Positions 1 through 12,193 are shown, numbered from the stretch's first letter. The stretch is DNA of 64,000 bases from Chrysogorgia sp. JL179-B06 (GCA_035772405.1 JAYKKM010000253.1:1593001-1657000), one strand, 5' to 3'. Numbers and translations: made by a program. The notes: generated by a model not told the origin, from the sequence alone.

Positions 1-560
1 TAAATTCCAAGGTATAACCAAGATATTGTATATGTGGAATATGTTGGCAAACTTCTTTCGTCTGGTGACATATTTTATGATGTCATCAACACAAACACAA
101 AAACTCTATAATTTTCGTCATTTTTGACAGTATGCTATATTGTTTGGTGTCATATAAACCTAAATTACTTCCTACAAAAAAGTACGTATGGATTCATTGA
201 TAAATTAAATAAAAACGAAGTTATGAAAATTTTATTGTTTATTGACCTTAAAAATCCGATATCTCGGCTAATTTTTAAAAATTCTTAAAATCCATACGTA
301 CTTTTATGAAGGTAACCGTCCAGATTCTAATCACATGTAAAAAAATAATTTTTCTTAAAAACCTTCGAAGATTATAGGAATTATCATATTTCGATGACGT
401 CATCATATGACATTATTTTATTAATTTTTTTATTTAATATGTTTGTCGCAATATAAATAAATACAAAATAATACTAAAATAAATACAAAATAGCGACAGG
501 AGAAAGAAACAGGGCAAATGCACCAATTGACATCAGACTCCTAGTAGTATTATTTAAGAT
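1..560. other. No gene seen; AT-rich, short inverted repeat
   Basis: No supported coding sequence. A 15-base inverted repeat (aagtacgtatggatt at 180 and its complement at 289) suggests a small hairpin element. Confidence 0.5.
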
Positions 561-618
561 ATATTATAAAAACTATTTACATCATGTAGCGTTAAAAAGA
601 AAATAAATTGGTTAAAAA

Positions 619-1626
619 CTATCCTGTTCCATCCGGAAGAACATACTCAGTTTCAAGTTTTTTAGTGTAAAATTTATATAAGCTATTTTTAAAAAGATTA
701 AATGTTAAGAGACTTTTGCAGTCTTTGGGGAGTTTATTCCATAGTCCAGTCACTCTGAAAAAATAGGAATTCCTCAAATATTCTTGCTTGGCTAACTTAA
801 TTTCATAGTTGTTTGGATCTGAATTCCGGGTTTTGTAACGAGGATTTCGCGTTGGCTGAAAGAATCTGAGATGATTTATAGCTGAGGTACCAGTTCTTGA
901 TTTGAATAGAAGTAAAAGGTCTGCCATCTCTCTTCTGTATTCGAGCGGCAGCATTGACAAGCGGGCCAGGCGTCGCTTGTAACCGATATCTTTGGGATAC
1001 CTAAGTATAAATTTCGTAGCTCGCCGCTGAACGTTTTCTATTTGCATTTTTGATTTAATCGTGTAAAGTGACCATAATTCGCTACCATACTCTAGTTGTG
1101 GCCTAACGATGGAACAGTAGAGAAGTTTTCTCGTGTGTGGATCGACAATATCTTTGCATAGTCTCCGAATTAGTCCAAGTTTTTTATTTGCCTTGAGTGT
1201 AATTTCTTCGATATGCTTTGTCCACGTTAAGTTGTTTGTCACAATTATCCCTAGATCAGAAATATGGGTAACCGTTTCAAGGGCAACAGAATTCATTTCA
1301 TAAAATCGTTCAACCTTTGCAATTTTCTTGGATATATTCACAACCTTACATTTGGATGTGTTAAATTTCATATTCCAATCGTTACACCACAGGCTAAGTC
1401 TCGTCAGGTCGCTTTGTAGACATTCAGAGTCATTCGAGTGTTGTATGGCTTTGTAGAGTTTTGAATCGTCAGCAAATAATGCCATCTTTGAATTATATCG
1501 AATATAATCAGGCATGTCATCTATATAGACAAGAAAAAGAAGAGGTCCCAGTATGGACCCCTGAGGTACAACCGCAAACGAAAAAACATTAGCAAACGAA
1601 AGAGTTTTGCCCACATACATACACAC
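619..1626 (-). mobile_element. 5'-truncated non-LTR retrotransposon, reverse transcriptase C-terminal half
   Basis: An uninterrupted 335-codon frame carries the RT signatures PQGSILGPLLFLVYIDDM (palm) and FADDSKL (catalytic Asp pair), then the thumb region and the typical C-terminal stretch with FRVTGLWNKLPKD. This is the layout of CR1/jockey-type LINEs. The endonuclease and the first RT blocks are missing, the usual result of 5' truncation on insertion. The frame is intact to its stop, so the insertion is probably fairly young. Confidence 0.9.
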
Positions 1627-2490
1627 TTTCTTGATGAATTATTAAAACTGTGAAATTCTATGACGAATTTTGTCAATTCTAAGCTTCCTTAGCAACGGAT
1701 ATAAGGTCTGCAAATCGAAATACGTATGAACACCCTTAATACATTTGTATAAGCTTTAATACTACCACTTATAATTTCTTTGCTCTTTACTGTGAAACTT
1801 TATATTCTTTGTTATTCTACACTGTAGCTGTTGATGTAAAAAGCAACTTATGGTTATGGCATCATCAATTCCGAGTTGTGTTTATAAGGCATAGATAAAC
1901 TATTACGTACACTGTACAATATGTTAAAAACGAATTAAAAAAGCCACAGATAAAGTTTCATGTAATTTCTGTCTTGTACGCCAAAGAGTAATAGAAATAT
2001 TGGGTTGAAATATTGAAAATGGGTAGATGAGAAACTTTAAAATTGCCGAACGTTGTGATAACATGGTTGTAATTTGACTAGGCTTCTCTTCAATCCAGAT
2101 TGTAATCTCACCCTGGTTCTTGATACCTACCAGTGTGCTGGAAATTAGTCTGGTCAACTGGCCTGAAATTTTCCCATTAATTGGGTTTCAACTATGCATA
2201 ACATAATGAGTTTGCTTATATCTGTGGTTTAATACTTCCCAAGTCAAAGATTATGAATAATTTATATTAAAGTAGTATCTGATTTAGTGAACTGATTTTC
2301 TTACAAACTGATTTTCTTACAATGTTGCCGCATATTACTATAAAGATTATAACATTGATCATTATTTTGTTGGGAAACCTGATGTTCCATCACATCTTGA
2401 CTCGATACAATCTAATCAACACACTTCGCCTGGAGCAATTACTTCTTACAACCGACCAACAGAGATCTCTGATGATACATTACGGGAAAT
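1627..2490. other. No gene seen
   Basis: AT-rich sequence without recognisable coding signal; a short direct duplication of actgattttcttacaa sits at about 2290-2320. Confidence 0.4.
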
Positions 2491-2495
2491 GTAAC

Positions 2496-2706
2496 TGTAC
2501 GCTGTGCGTAATGCACATGTGCGTAATACACACTTAAAAGTGCAGCTGTACGCTGTGCGTAATGCACATGTGCGTAATACACACTTAAAAGTGCAGCTGT
2601 ACGCTGTGCGTAATGCACATGTGCGTAATACACACTTAAAAGTGCAGCTGTACGCTGTGCGTAATGCACACTTAAAAGTGCAGCTGTGCGTAATGCACAC
2701 TTAAAA
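2496..2706. repeat. 51-bp minisatellite, about four copies
   Basis: Units start at 2496, 2547, 2598 and 2649 (period 51), the last truncated. Each holds tgtgcgtaatgcacatgtgcg, which is partly palindromic, and cacacttaaaagtgcagctg. Open frames seen here in three frames are by-products of a period divisible by three. Confidence 0.92.
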
Positions 2707-2841
2707 CAAGTATGGCACTTTGCACAAATAATACTGTAGAAATAAAATTTGACTTCCTTAATAATCATTCACAAGAAATACAAACTTTTCTTTTGCTCTA
2801 TCGAAAGCAAGCTTCCAATATGGTTCTTGGGGACTTTAATA

Positions 2842-3031
2842 TTAAAGCCTGGTTTCCATTTGGTCGCGACGATCGCAACGATGTCATAGTGGTCGATGTA
2901 ATAGAGTGTTGATCTATCTTGTCTTTTGTCTGCTGTATGCAAAGTAGTCTTTACTGATTGCAGAGATAGATGGACACTCTATTACATCAACCACTATGAC
3001 ACCGTTGCGACCAAATGGAAACCAGGCTTAA
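2842..3031. mobile_element. TTAA-flanked hairpin MITE, 190 bp
   Basis: The left arm (aaagcctggtttccatttgg onwards) is repeated inverted from about 2966 to 3031. TTAA at 2842-2845 and 3028-3031 bounds it. The right TTAA is also the left TTAA of the next element. Confidence 0.8.
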
Positions 3032-3520
3032 AGTGCCCCTAACCTCAAAATGTTTTATTGTCTTGTTTGGAAGAACTTTCAAAATGATAAAGTAACTTCT
3101 TTTGAAGATTTTCACTTCTTTGCTTTCGTTTTTAGATATATCAGTTTGTTTGATATGGAAATGTCTGGAATTTCGTCCACACATGCATAATGACTTATTG
3201 GAGAAATGTGTATATCTCTTTCATTCTCGAACGAAATCCTTTAAAATCAAGAAGTTTGGTGTTGTGGGAGAAACGCACACACGTGTTATTCACACTTTAG
3301 TGTTTTTATTTCATGAACGCAAAGATATATAACATTCTCTGATAACTCATTATGCATGTGTGACGAAATTCCAGATATTTGCATATCAAACAAACTGATA
3401 TATCTCAAAAAGAAAGCGAAGAAGTTAAAATCTTCAAATGAAGTTACTTTATCATTTTAAAAGTTCTTCCAAATAAGACAATAAAAAATTTGAGGTTACT
3501 AGACGTTAGGCGCACTTTAA
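3028..3520. mobile_element. TTAAAGTGCC-type hairpin MITE, copy 1
   Basis: Terminal inverted repeats begin TTAAAGTGCC and enclose a long fold-back whose inner arms carry gatatatcagtttgttt. TTAA lies at 3028-3031 and 3517-3520. Related copies occur at 51064-51402 and 58490-58984. Confidence 0.85.
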
Positions 3521-4044
3521 TTATTTCATTATATAGCATACAACCCTATGAATACTAATTAGATAAGAAATAAAGAAAAAACTAGGAAAATCTTTGTCCA
3601 AGGTGGAAAAATGGACAACACTTTGTTAGAAAACCTCCTCAATCATGAAATAAGTCAGTTAATTATACCTCGAACGTCGGGACGTATGCAATATACAGAC
3701 CTCGGGGCTGTATATAGAAGTTCAGCCACTCAAATTGTAACAAAACCTACATTTATTTCTTCCGGAATCTTGCTAGACAATGTGTATATCAGGTCAACAA
3801 TGTTACAAATAATTGAGAACTATGTAGTCAATGTTTATTATTCCGATCATGACGCTATTAAAATCGCAATAAAATATTGAAACTATACTGTATAAAATAT
3901 TTTCGTCATGTAATTAATTAAAAAAAAAAGATTTACAATCTGTCTGACCATAAATTATTGTCTTATCTAAACAAATGCTATATTTTGGAGGTTCATTCAT
4001 GCCCGGGTACAAAGTTAACACCTTGTAAAGAGACCCTCTGTGTA

Positions 4045-6225
4045 TGGGGCGCCAAATGTAAAAAAAATGTTTAGGACAAAAATGTGTTGATTTTACCATT
4101 ATTTACCTATATAATACATTATTGGTAAACAATTTTTCTATCTGAGTTAAACAATCCATAGATTATTTATAAATAATCTATGGATTGTTTACAAACAATC
4201 CCTGGATGGTTTAGTGGAAAAGTATTATTTATTAAATAATCCAGGGATTGTTTATAAATAATCTAGGGATGGTTTAGTAAACCATGTATTATTTGCTAAA
4301 TAATACCTGGATTGTTTATAAACAATCTATGGATGGTATAATAACCATAGTTCGTCTATTAAACAATCCATGCATTGTTTATAAATAATCCAGGGATGGT
4401 TTAATAAACCATGAATTTTTGTTAAATAATCCAAGGATTATTTGCGCGCGCCAAATGTAAAAGAAAGATGGCTTCCCGCCAAATGTAAAAAAATATGGCA
4501 ACACAGGAAAGAGCCTGGATAGAGCGTCCTGCGTGCCGGGGGGGGGAAGTAAACAGTAGCAAAAGACGCAAAACTTTGACTGTCCTTTTACTATCAAATA
4601 TGAATAATTCATCGGCAAATAACGTTACGAACGTCCTTCATGAAATCGCAAGGCTCATACAGTCCGTGTCGAACAACCAATGCTCTAACACAGAAAGTAG
4701 AGCAGAAAGTCGTCAAAATCGTCGCAATGGAGATCTAGTTAGGAATAATAATGCCCAGTAAGAGCCATAACAACATAATTCTGAAAAGAAAAAATTTTAA
4801 TACTAACGTTTCGTTATACTAAACTCGTAAATATTGGCGAAACATGCCGACTTTTACTCACTAGGGTATCTGAACATATGGGTATTTCGCCTTATACCGG
4901 AAAAGAGCTTTCTCACACCGTTCTATCGAGCATTCTTAGCCGGTCATGTTTCTTTTGATGACTTTTCTATTTTGTATGACACGTCCTTCGTCTCGCTTTT
5001 AATTTCCCATGTAACATTTTGTCATTTCCTTTGTAACATCTATTTATATAACAGTTTAGTTATATATGCCTCCTTCATTTATTCTAATTTGTCACTCTTT
5101 CTTTTCAAAATTATGTTGTTATGGCTCTTTTTAAAGCTATTTGCTGGGTATAATAATATTCCTAACTAGAACGTCGTCCTTCCATATCGACAATAACAAG
5201 CCGAGTTGTCAACGCGAATGAAGGCCACGAGTTAAGCTAATAATCCAATGCATATGATGACAATCTTATTCGTTAGAAGTTGTGAGCTATTTAGTTGAGG
5301 TTTTTTCTGTGTAATACTTATTTCCAAGGCTAAGCTCCAGATAGCTGCAGATTGGATTCGCCAGCGTCTGTTTCATTGCCTTCGGTGTATATATTCGTTA
5401 GTACGCGCCAGTTCACTAAGTAATGGTGCCTCAGGACAACGTAAAGGTAATGGACAAAAAAAACGTAGAAATAACTTACAACATGAAAAATAACGAAATA
5501 TTCACAGTCACGAATAAGATTGTCATCATATGCATTTCATTCGTGTTGACAACTCGGCTTGTTATTGTCTGGAAGGACGACTTTCTGCTCTACTTTCTGT
5601 GTTAGAGCATTGGCTGCTCGACACGGACTGTATGAGCCTTGCGATTTCATGAAGGACGTTCGTAACGTTATTTGCCGATGAATTATTCATATTTGATAGT
5701 AAAAGGACAGTCAAAGTTTTGCGTCTTTTGCTACACGCAGGACGCTCTACCCAGGCTCTTTCCTGTGTTGCCATATTTTTTTTACATTTGGCGGGAAGCC
5801 ATCTTTCTTTTACATTTGGCGCGCGCAAATAATCCTTGGATTATTTAACAAAAATTCATGGTTTATTAAACCATCCCTGGATTATTTATAAACAATCCAT
5901 GGATTGTTTAATAGACGAACTATGGTTATTAAACCATCCATAGATTGTTTATAAACAATCCAGGGATTATTTAGCAAATAATACATGGTTTACTAAACCA
6001 TCCCTAGATTATTTATAAACAATCCCTGGATTATTTAATAAATAATACTTTTCCACTAAACCATCCAGGGATTGTTTGTAAACAATCCATAGATTATTTA
6101 TAAATAATCTATGGACTATTTAACTCAGATAGAAACATTGTTTACCAATAATGTATTATATAGGTAAATAATGGTAAAATCAACACATTTTTGTCCTAAA
6201 CATTTTTTTTACATTTGGCGCCCCA
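4045..6225. mobile_element. Large composite fold-back element with TA target duplication
   Basis: Ends are TGGGGCGCCAAATGTAAAA and its complement, flanked by TA at 4043-4044 and 6226-6227. Each arm of roughly 690 bases holds several copies of a 30-40 base module (aataatccagggatggttta type) and internal repeats of GCCAAATGTAAAA. The 840-base centre contains further nested inverted repeats (about 4738-4795 with 5105-5175, and 5175-5290 with 5500-5585). Frames in the arms are mirror images and not genes. No transposase is seen; it is non-autonomous. Confidence 0.85.
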
Positions 6226-6227
6226 TA

Positions 6228-8930
6228 TCTGTGAACATATTTATCAGTTTAGGGGTGTTGTCCATGCACTGGTGCACAAGTACCAAGTGTGAGCAATGCA
6301 TGCAACAATCCTGAAAAGGGCTTATACAACACCTGCGTGGACAACCTGAATCACACCCATGGCTCACGGGCTCAATCTTTAATGCAATTACTGCCCTTTA
6401 CTGATACCAGCGAGTCATCACTGGTGTAGGTTATACCCTTATCATGCACACATACTTTTCTAACCTACGTTTTTATTTCATATTTAGACTAAAAAAGATC
6501 TGGTAGAATTACGTAAACCTTAGCAATATTATTCACATTAATACATCATTGGCATAGACCTATCATGAAACCTGCAAAATGCCTGATTTTACCACACTTG
6601 CAGTCTTAGTGCCAGATTTTTGGTAGGAAGGAAGCCAAAGTTGTTTAGTTTGCACTTTGGTAATTGTAAAGATTTCAGTTTTGCTGGTCAGGGAGTCACT
6701 GCTTCACTTTCTTCCAAACAACGCATTTTCAATGCTGGAACTGGGGTAAAAGCGGGCATTTTGTGGGTTTTGCAATAGGTCTATTGGGGATTGGATTATG
6801 GTGGTCAAATACTAATTTAACACTCATTAATAACATTGACATAACTGGTACCGGTATTAATGAAACAACCATGAGTCTGGAGAAATACTTGGTATACAGC
6901 TGTCTATGAACATTATCAATCAGTAAATATGAAAACCTCAGCAATATTCTTAATGGTGACATCATTGCCATTGGGGCATTGGTTATACCGTTCTGCAGTA
7001 CATGCTGTTGGAGTTGCAAATTGGACAATATATATTAAACTGTCATACATTGATATACATTTTGATATACATGTGACTGGTATTAATCAAAGAGCTGACA
7101 CTCGTTGAGTCTGGAAAAAAGGCATTTAGAATCATTAAATGCAGTCAACAAAGCCAAAGACAGAACTTCACTGGTATACTTTGACTATGGTCTGGACATT
7201 ATCAGTAGTATAATATGAAAACCTCTCAGCAATATTCTGCCCGATTAATCGCAGTGTGAAAACGTAGCCTTAATTTCCCCATCCTCGCCCACCGCACAAC
7301 TCGACAAACATCCAACTCGCTGAATTGAAAACGTTCCACACGTTTTACATTTATATACTCGTCATTTTCAATTTTTATCTTTATTATCCTTTATGTAATT
7401 GATTGCACTTGATGTCCCCTGTTGTTCCACGTGTTCCTGGTAAGTGGACTCGCGGGACACCGTACAAGACCCCTCCTGTCCTACCGGTGTTGTTCTTTTG
7501 ATGCTCTAAAATAAAATTAGTAAAGTTGATTTCATTGCGAAAAATGTTATGATCATGTATATGTTCTACATATATTCGCTAAATGAAGTATTGTTTAATA
7601 AACGAGCAGCAGTGCTTTAAACGATGCGATATATAGCCAAGTGTTTTATAAACGAGCAGCAGTGCGTTAAACAATGCGATAGCCAAGTGTTTTAAACTCG
7701 ATAAAACACTGCTACGAGTTTGTGGTATACTACTTCAACACGGAGAGAGTACACAAGTAGAGGCTGAGTAACTTAGTCATTTAAAATTTAAATTACAGTG
7801 CACCAATGCTTGGTCGGATTAGTACGTCGGTATTTCATACCAGGTTTTCCGGTTGTAGACGTTTTGCGTTCAGATGGGAAAATATTTGCAAATTGATTGT
7901 TTTATAGATAATACTCGAAAACATTTGTTGAAGTTTTTATCGAAAAATTACGTTTCATTGCTGGGTATCCTTCAACGGCAACGTTTTATATCTAGCTTAT
8001 AAATGCAGTCCGTTTTCTTCTAATTTCTTCAAGAAGCCGACTTAATACTATATTTTAACCCAAGTAATATTATTCAACAATGTTCCATAGCTCCTAAATG
8101 GACCTTGTCTAGATAAAGTAAGTTAGTTAGTTTGTTTAGGTGAATTACAATGTTGGTGAATTTACCGTTGATTAACTCTGAGCCATGTTTTAAACCTCTT
8201 TGCGGGGGTGTTCTCCCTTTTATGCGATCGCTCCGTGTTTAAGATTACTGTAGACCTTCGCGGTGTGTTTTGGGGGAAACAATATAGCGCTCTGTGTATT
8301 AATGGAAATATATAAACCTAGATATCATTGGATAGCTTATATAACCGGCTACAAGTCTCTGTTGAAATATGTTTGGTTGAATTGAAAGAAAAAATAAATT
8401 CCCGCTCGCCTTTCTTGAACTAACTCCCCGGTTCAAGAAGCTAAAGCGCCGCGCAAGTTTGGAGTTTTGCATTCATTTAGATATGAGTCAAATAGGAATC
8501 ATCTGTTTTACAAAACGGTGTCTGGGATTTTCAAAATTCCGAATACTTAAAAAGTTATCGCGATTTTACTTCTTTCAGCGAGACTCAAGCCAAAGAGACT
8601 TGCGAAAAAGGTTTTAAAACGATGAAGAATTAAAATTTGAGAATTCCCAGACACGGTTTTGTAACCAAGATATCATTCTAAAAGACTGCCAATTTTTAGA
8701 CGATTCAGATAAATAGGACTCGACTTGGAAGTTTTTAAACTTTCTACTTTAGCCGAAAACATGTCCGGAGAAAACCGTGATTGAAGTAATAATTGTCTTA
8801 TGCAAATCTACTTCCTGTGCAAAAGAGAGTGCCATTTTTGCTGCTAAGAATTTTAAATAAAAATTTCCTATACAAAAGATTTAGCGAACTGCCCAGGTTG
8901 TTCTCTCACCTGAGATTCACCACAACAAAG
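6228..8930. other. No gene seen; diverged repeats
   Basis: No supported coding region. Two diverged relatives lie at about 6840-6960 and 7075-7250 (shared gagtctgga and aatatgaaaacctc blocks). A roughly 48-bp tandem pair with taaacgagcagcagtgc is at 7598-7695. Confidence 0.45.
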
Positions 8931-9215
8931 ATCCTAACCCTAACCCGCCGCCTAATGTGTTTTCTAACCTTTTATCACCGTTGGTTCAGTTTCCTTTGTT
9001 CTCTAGTGGCCATTATATCTGATATCAACCTCATAAAATTATTCATGAGGTTGATAAGTACTTATCAACCTCATAAATACTAAACTTCACCAAGCGATAT
9101 ATCAACCCTCGGACTTCGCCCTCCGGTTGATATATCGCTTAAACACCTCGGTCACGGTATATAACCTAACCCCCCGCCTAATGGGTATTCTAACCCTAAC
9201 CCCCGCCAAAATTTT
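8930..9215. repeat. Short hairpins and CCCTAA-like tracts
   Basis: cctaaccctaacccgccgc at 8936 and similar text at 9165-9205 flank small hairpins (ttatcaacctcat at about 9018-9077 and a gatatatc hairpin at 9098-9138). The same C-rich text occurs in inverse orientation near 18720-18800. Confidence 0.55.
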
Positions 9216-9521
9216 CACAGAATTGTTTTCACACGCTTGAGCTTTTCCGCCTAAAAAGCGTTTAGTGTTATAAGAAGCTGTTCTGTTCCTAAATGTGGAT
9301 AATATATCAAACTACCACCTTTTTAGTGAGGTTTTTACCTTGTTTTTCGAACTAGCCCATTTAGTGAGCTGGACGGCAGTCTGGTCAGCTCGCCTCATGT
9401 AATCGCCCCAAACAAAAATGAAATGCCAGCATACGTCAAGTGTATACAGCAACAAAAAGTAAAAAAAAGCTTTGTGCGAGAAAAAGGCTTTACCAGAATA
9501 GGAAAATCACAAACATTTATC

Positions 9522-10001
9522 TTAAAGAGTGAGTGTCAACCGTCGTGCATTGCGCGTTTGTGTTTATCTTTTTATACGATAACGAAGTGTTTTGAAGTGC
9601 TTCGTTGCCAACTAGACGTGGTAAATACTTCGGAAATTCGCCGAGACTTCTCAGAAAACCCTATAGAGGCTTTCTTCATTCATGCACAATCCAAATACAT
9701 CGACTCGGAACCTGATTTGTTTGTTTGAATCTCGTCACTTGGTCTTCCACGCTTCGCGTCATTCAAGGCTGACATAATTCGAAACGAAAGTCAAGAAAAC
9801 GTAGAGTTTTGTGAAACTACTACAGAAATAATTACTTTCTAAGGTATATCTTCTTTCAATTGAAAGACAAAATGAATAATTTCTATCAAGGATTGACAAG
9901 ATATTTATGGATGCAGTTCACCAAGGGAATTTCGTGCTTCGAAAAATGGCCGACCGAGAAATGGCCATGCAATGCGTCACAGTTGACAACTCACTCTTTA
10001 A
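9522..10001. mobile_element. TTAA-flanked fold-back element A
   Basis: Begins TTAAAGAGTGAGTGTCAACC and ends in the near-complement (gttgacaactcactctttaa). TTAA at 9522-9525 and 9998-10001. The terminal repeat is only about 20 bases. No coding sequence recognised. Confidence 0.72.
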
Positions 10002-10630
10002 AGAGTGAGTGTCAGGGTAGTGCTTTGCGCGCTTGTTTTCTTCTTGGCGGCCATTTTATGGGACGCCTATTTCAGTTCACAAACGAATCCGTCGATATTT
10101 GATCAATCCTTATAAATTATCCATTTTCAAGTTTTCTAAAAAGTAAATATACCTGAGTGATCAATTATTGTGATATTTTTCGTAAAATTTATCATTTACT
10201 ATAGTGATCTTTTCGATACATAGAAGCTGCTACGAGCGCTTCGCCTCCGAAGCGTGGAAGGCCGGGTTATGCTGCTGAAACAGCGCGAATAAGTGTGCGA
10301 ATGGAAGTGTTTGATGAGTGACTAGTAAATAAATATATTTTGTTTCTTCTGATGTTTTGTTCATTTGAATTTGCAAAGATTCAGGAACTAAAGCCATCCG
10401 GGCCAGCTTGTTCGTCAGAAACGGCGTTGTGCGTGCGACTGTTCAAATCGTCTTGAACATTAACTTCATCAACGCCCCGAAGTCAGGAACGGACTCCAAT
10501 TTCAACATTTCCAAATAAATCGAGAGTTCACATGCAAATTATAGTTCTAACGATGCGATGCACTGCAATCAATTCGTATGAAAACAAAAACACAAGCGCG
10601 CAAAGCACTACCCTGACACTCACTCTTTAA
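9998..10630. mobile_element. TTAA-flanked fold-back element B, sharing its TTAA with A
   Basis: TTAAAGAGTGAGTGTCAGGG and about 20 further bases are repeated inverted at 10587-10630. TTAA at 9998-10001 is common to element A, and the other is at 10627-10630. It contains the possible terminal exon of the QRICH2-like gene. Confidence 0.8.
10539..10562 (-). CDS. Possible terminal exon inside a fold-back element
   Basis: After a good pyrimidine-rich acceptor (gaattgattgcag) the phase-0 frame gives seven residues, CIASLEL, and a TAA stop. It would end the gene, but it lies inside the fold-back element at 9998-10630, so it would be an exonised transposon end. Alternative terminal exons cannot be excluded. 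Confidence 0.22.
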   Translation of the reverse strand, partial: CIASLEL

Positions 10631-10668
10631 GATAAGGATGCGGCAAGTACTATGGTTAAGACTCCTAC

Positions 10669-10755
10669 CTTGGTAGATTCATTATCAGAGTCATGTGACT
10701 TGTCTTGTTGTTCGTTGCTTAGCTGGTTGCCCCAACAACACTGACGTCTAGTTTC
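10669..10755 (-). CDS. QRICH2-like gene, penultimate exon candidate
   Basis: Candidate exon of 87 nt in phase 0, acceptor cattgtag, donor ACCAAG/gtagga. It encodes a 29-residue polar stretch ending HDSDNESTK. A second in-frame acceptor 15 bases later (start at 10740) is equally usable. Support is only phase, splice signals and lack of stops, and the pyrimidine tracts are weak. Confidence 0.45.
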
Positions 10756-10859
10756 CTACAATGAACGAGTACTTTGATTGCGTGTACATATAGCGTACTA
10801 CCTATAACTTATGAACACTTGTGACACGGAGTTTCGTGTGATGAGATAAGCGAAGGCTA

Positions 10860-12155
10860 TATATTTTTATACAACCTATAACCTTCTGATGACTAGTGAG
10901 ATACTCTTACCAAATAGATACATGGACTAAGATGATCAGTGAAGGTTACATCTGAAGTGTGCACAACAGCATAGCTCATTGAGCTACATGTAACCTTCTG
11001 ATGACTAGTGAGATGCTCTAACTATTGAGCTACATGGATTAAGATGATGAGTGAAGGTTACATATGTGTACAACCTGTAACCTTCTGATGACTAGTGAGA
11101 TGCTCTAACTATTGAGCTACATGGACTAAGATGATGAGAGAAGGTTACATATGTGTACAACCTGTAACCTTCTGATGACTAGTGAGATGCTCTAACTATT
11201 GAGCTACATGGACTAAGATGATGAGTGAAGGTTACATATGTGTACAACCTGTAACCTTCTGATGACTAGTGAGATGCTCTAACTATTGAGCTACATGGAC
11301 TAAGATGATGAGTGAAGGTTACATATGTGTACAACCTGTAAACTGATGACTAGTGAGATGTTCTAACTATTGAGCTACATGGACTAAGATGATGAGTGAA
11401 GGTTACATATGTGTGCAACCTGTAACCTTCTGATGACTAGTGAGATGTTCTAACTATTGAGCTACATGGACTAAGATGATGAGTGAAGGTTACATATGTG
11501 TACAACCTGTAACCTTCTGATGACTAGTGAGATGCTCTAACTATTGAGCTACATGGACTAAGATGATGAGTGAAGGTTACATATGTGTACAACCTGTAAA
11601 CTGATGACTAGTGAGATGTTCTAACTATTGAGCTACATGGACTAAGATGATGAGTGAAGGTTACATATGTGTGCAACCTGTAACCTTCTGATGACTAGTG
11701 AGATGTTCTAACTATTGAGCTACATGGACTAAGATGATGAGTGAAGGTTACATATGTGTGCAACCTGTAACCTTCTGATGACTAGTGAGATGTTCTAACT
11801 ATTGAGCTACATGGACTAAGATGATGAGTGAAGGTTACATATGTGTGCAACCTGTAACCTTCTGATGACTAGTGAGATGCTCCAACTATTGAGCTACATG
11901 GACTAAGATGATGAGTGAAGGTTACATATGTGTACAACCTGTAACCTTCTGATGACTAGTGAGATGCTCTAACTATTGAGCTACATTGACTAAGATGATC
12001 AGTGAAGGTTACATATGTGTACAACCTGTAACCTGATGACTAGTGAGATACTCTAACCAAAGAAATACATGGACTAAGATGATTAGTGAAGGTTACATAT
12101 TTGTACAACTGATGACCAGTGAGATGCTCTAACCACTGAGCCACAAATATTACCA
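10860..12155 (-). repeat. Tandem array of 87-bp tRNA-like units, about 15 copies
   Basis: On the minus strand each unit reads tgtagctcaatagttagagc, a tRNA D-arm with a perfect GCTC/GAGC stem and A-box-like sequence. A five-base stem (four pairs) follows around the seven-base loop CTAGTCA, as in an anticodon arm with anticodon AGT. No T-arm follows; a nine-base hairpin AAGGTTACA/TGTAACCTT is there instead. The copy at 12095-12155 keeps a better A box (TGGCTCAGTGG). Units lacking CCTTC recur about 256 bases apart, a three-unit higher-order repeat. It lies in an intron of the QRICH2-like gene and is antisense-neutral (same strand). Confidence 0.8.
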
Positions 12156-12193
12156 CGATTCGCATTTGTTGTTTATGATCAGTTAAGCCCTAC

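Larger units (their letters stand above)
2712..3880 (+). pseudogene. Broken APE-type endonuclease domain of a retroelement, split by two hairpin elements
   Basis: At 2815-2845 the frame reads MVLGDFNI, the GDFN motif of AP-endonuclease-like domains. It is cut at a TTAA by hairpin elements reaching 3520. Downstream, 3611-3880 encodes DNTLLENLLNHEISQLI and ends with LDNVYIRSTML and YYSDHDAIKIAI, the SDH motif that closes such domains. Stops between the parts (just after 3520) show decay. Likely from a non-LTR or similar element; the exact clade is not determinable here. Confidence 0.65.

Noticed and set aside
10380..10480. A minus-strand frame VDEVNVQDDLNSRTHNAVSD with a stop as the gene's last exon
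   Set aside because: A TGA lies upstream in frame with no AG acceptor between it and the frame.
10860..12155. Functional tRNA genes or a CRISPR array
   Set aside because: The units lack a T-arm and acceptor stem. They are direct tandem repeats without unique spacers, and the genome is eukaryotic.
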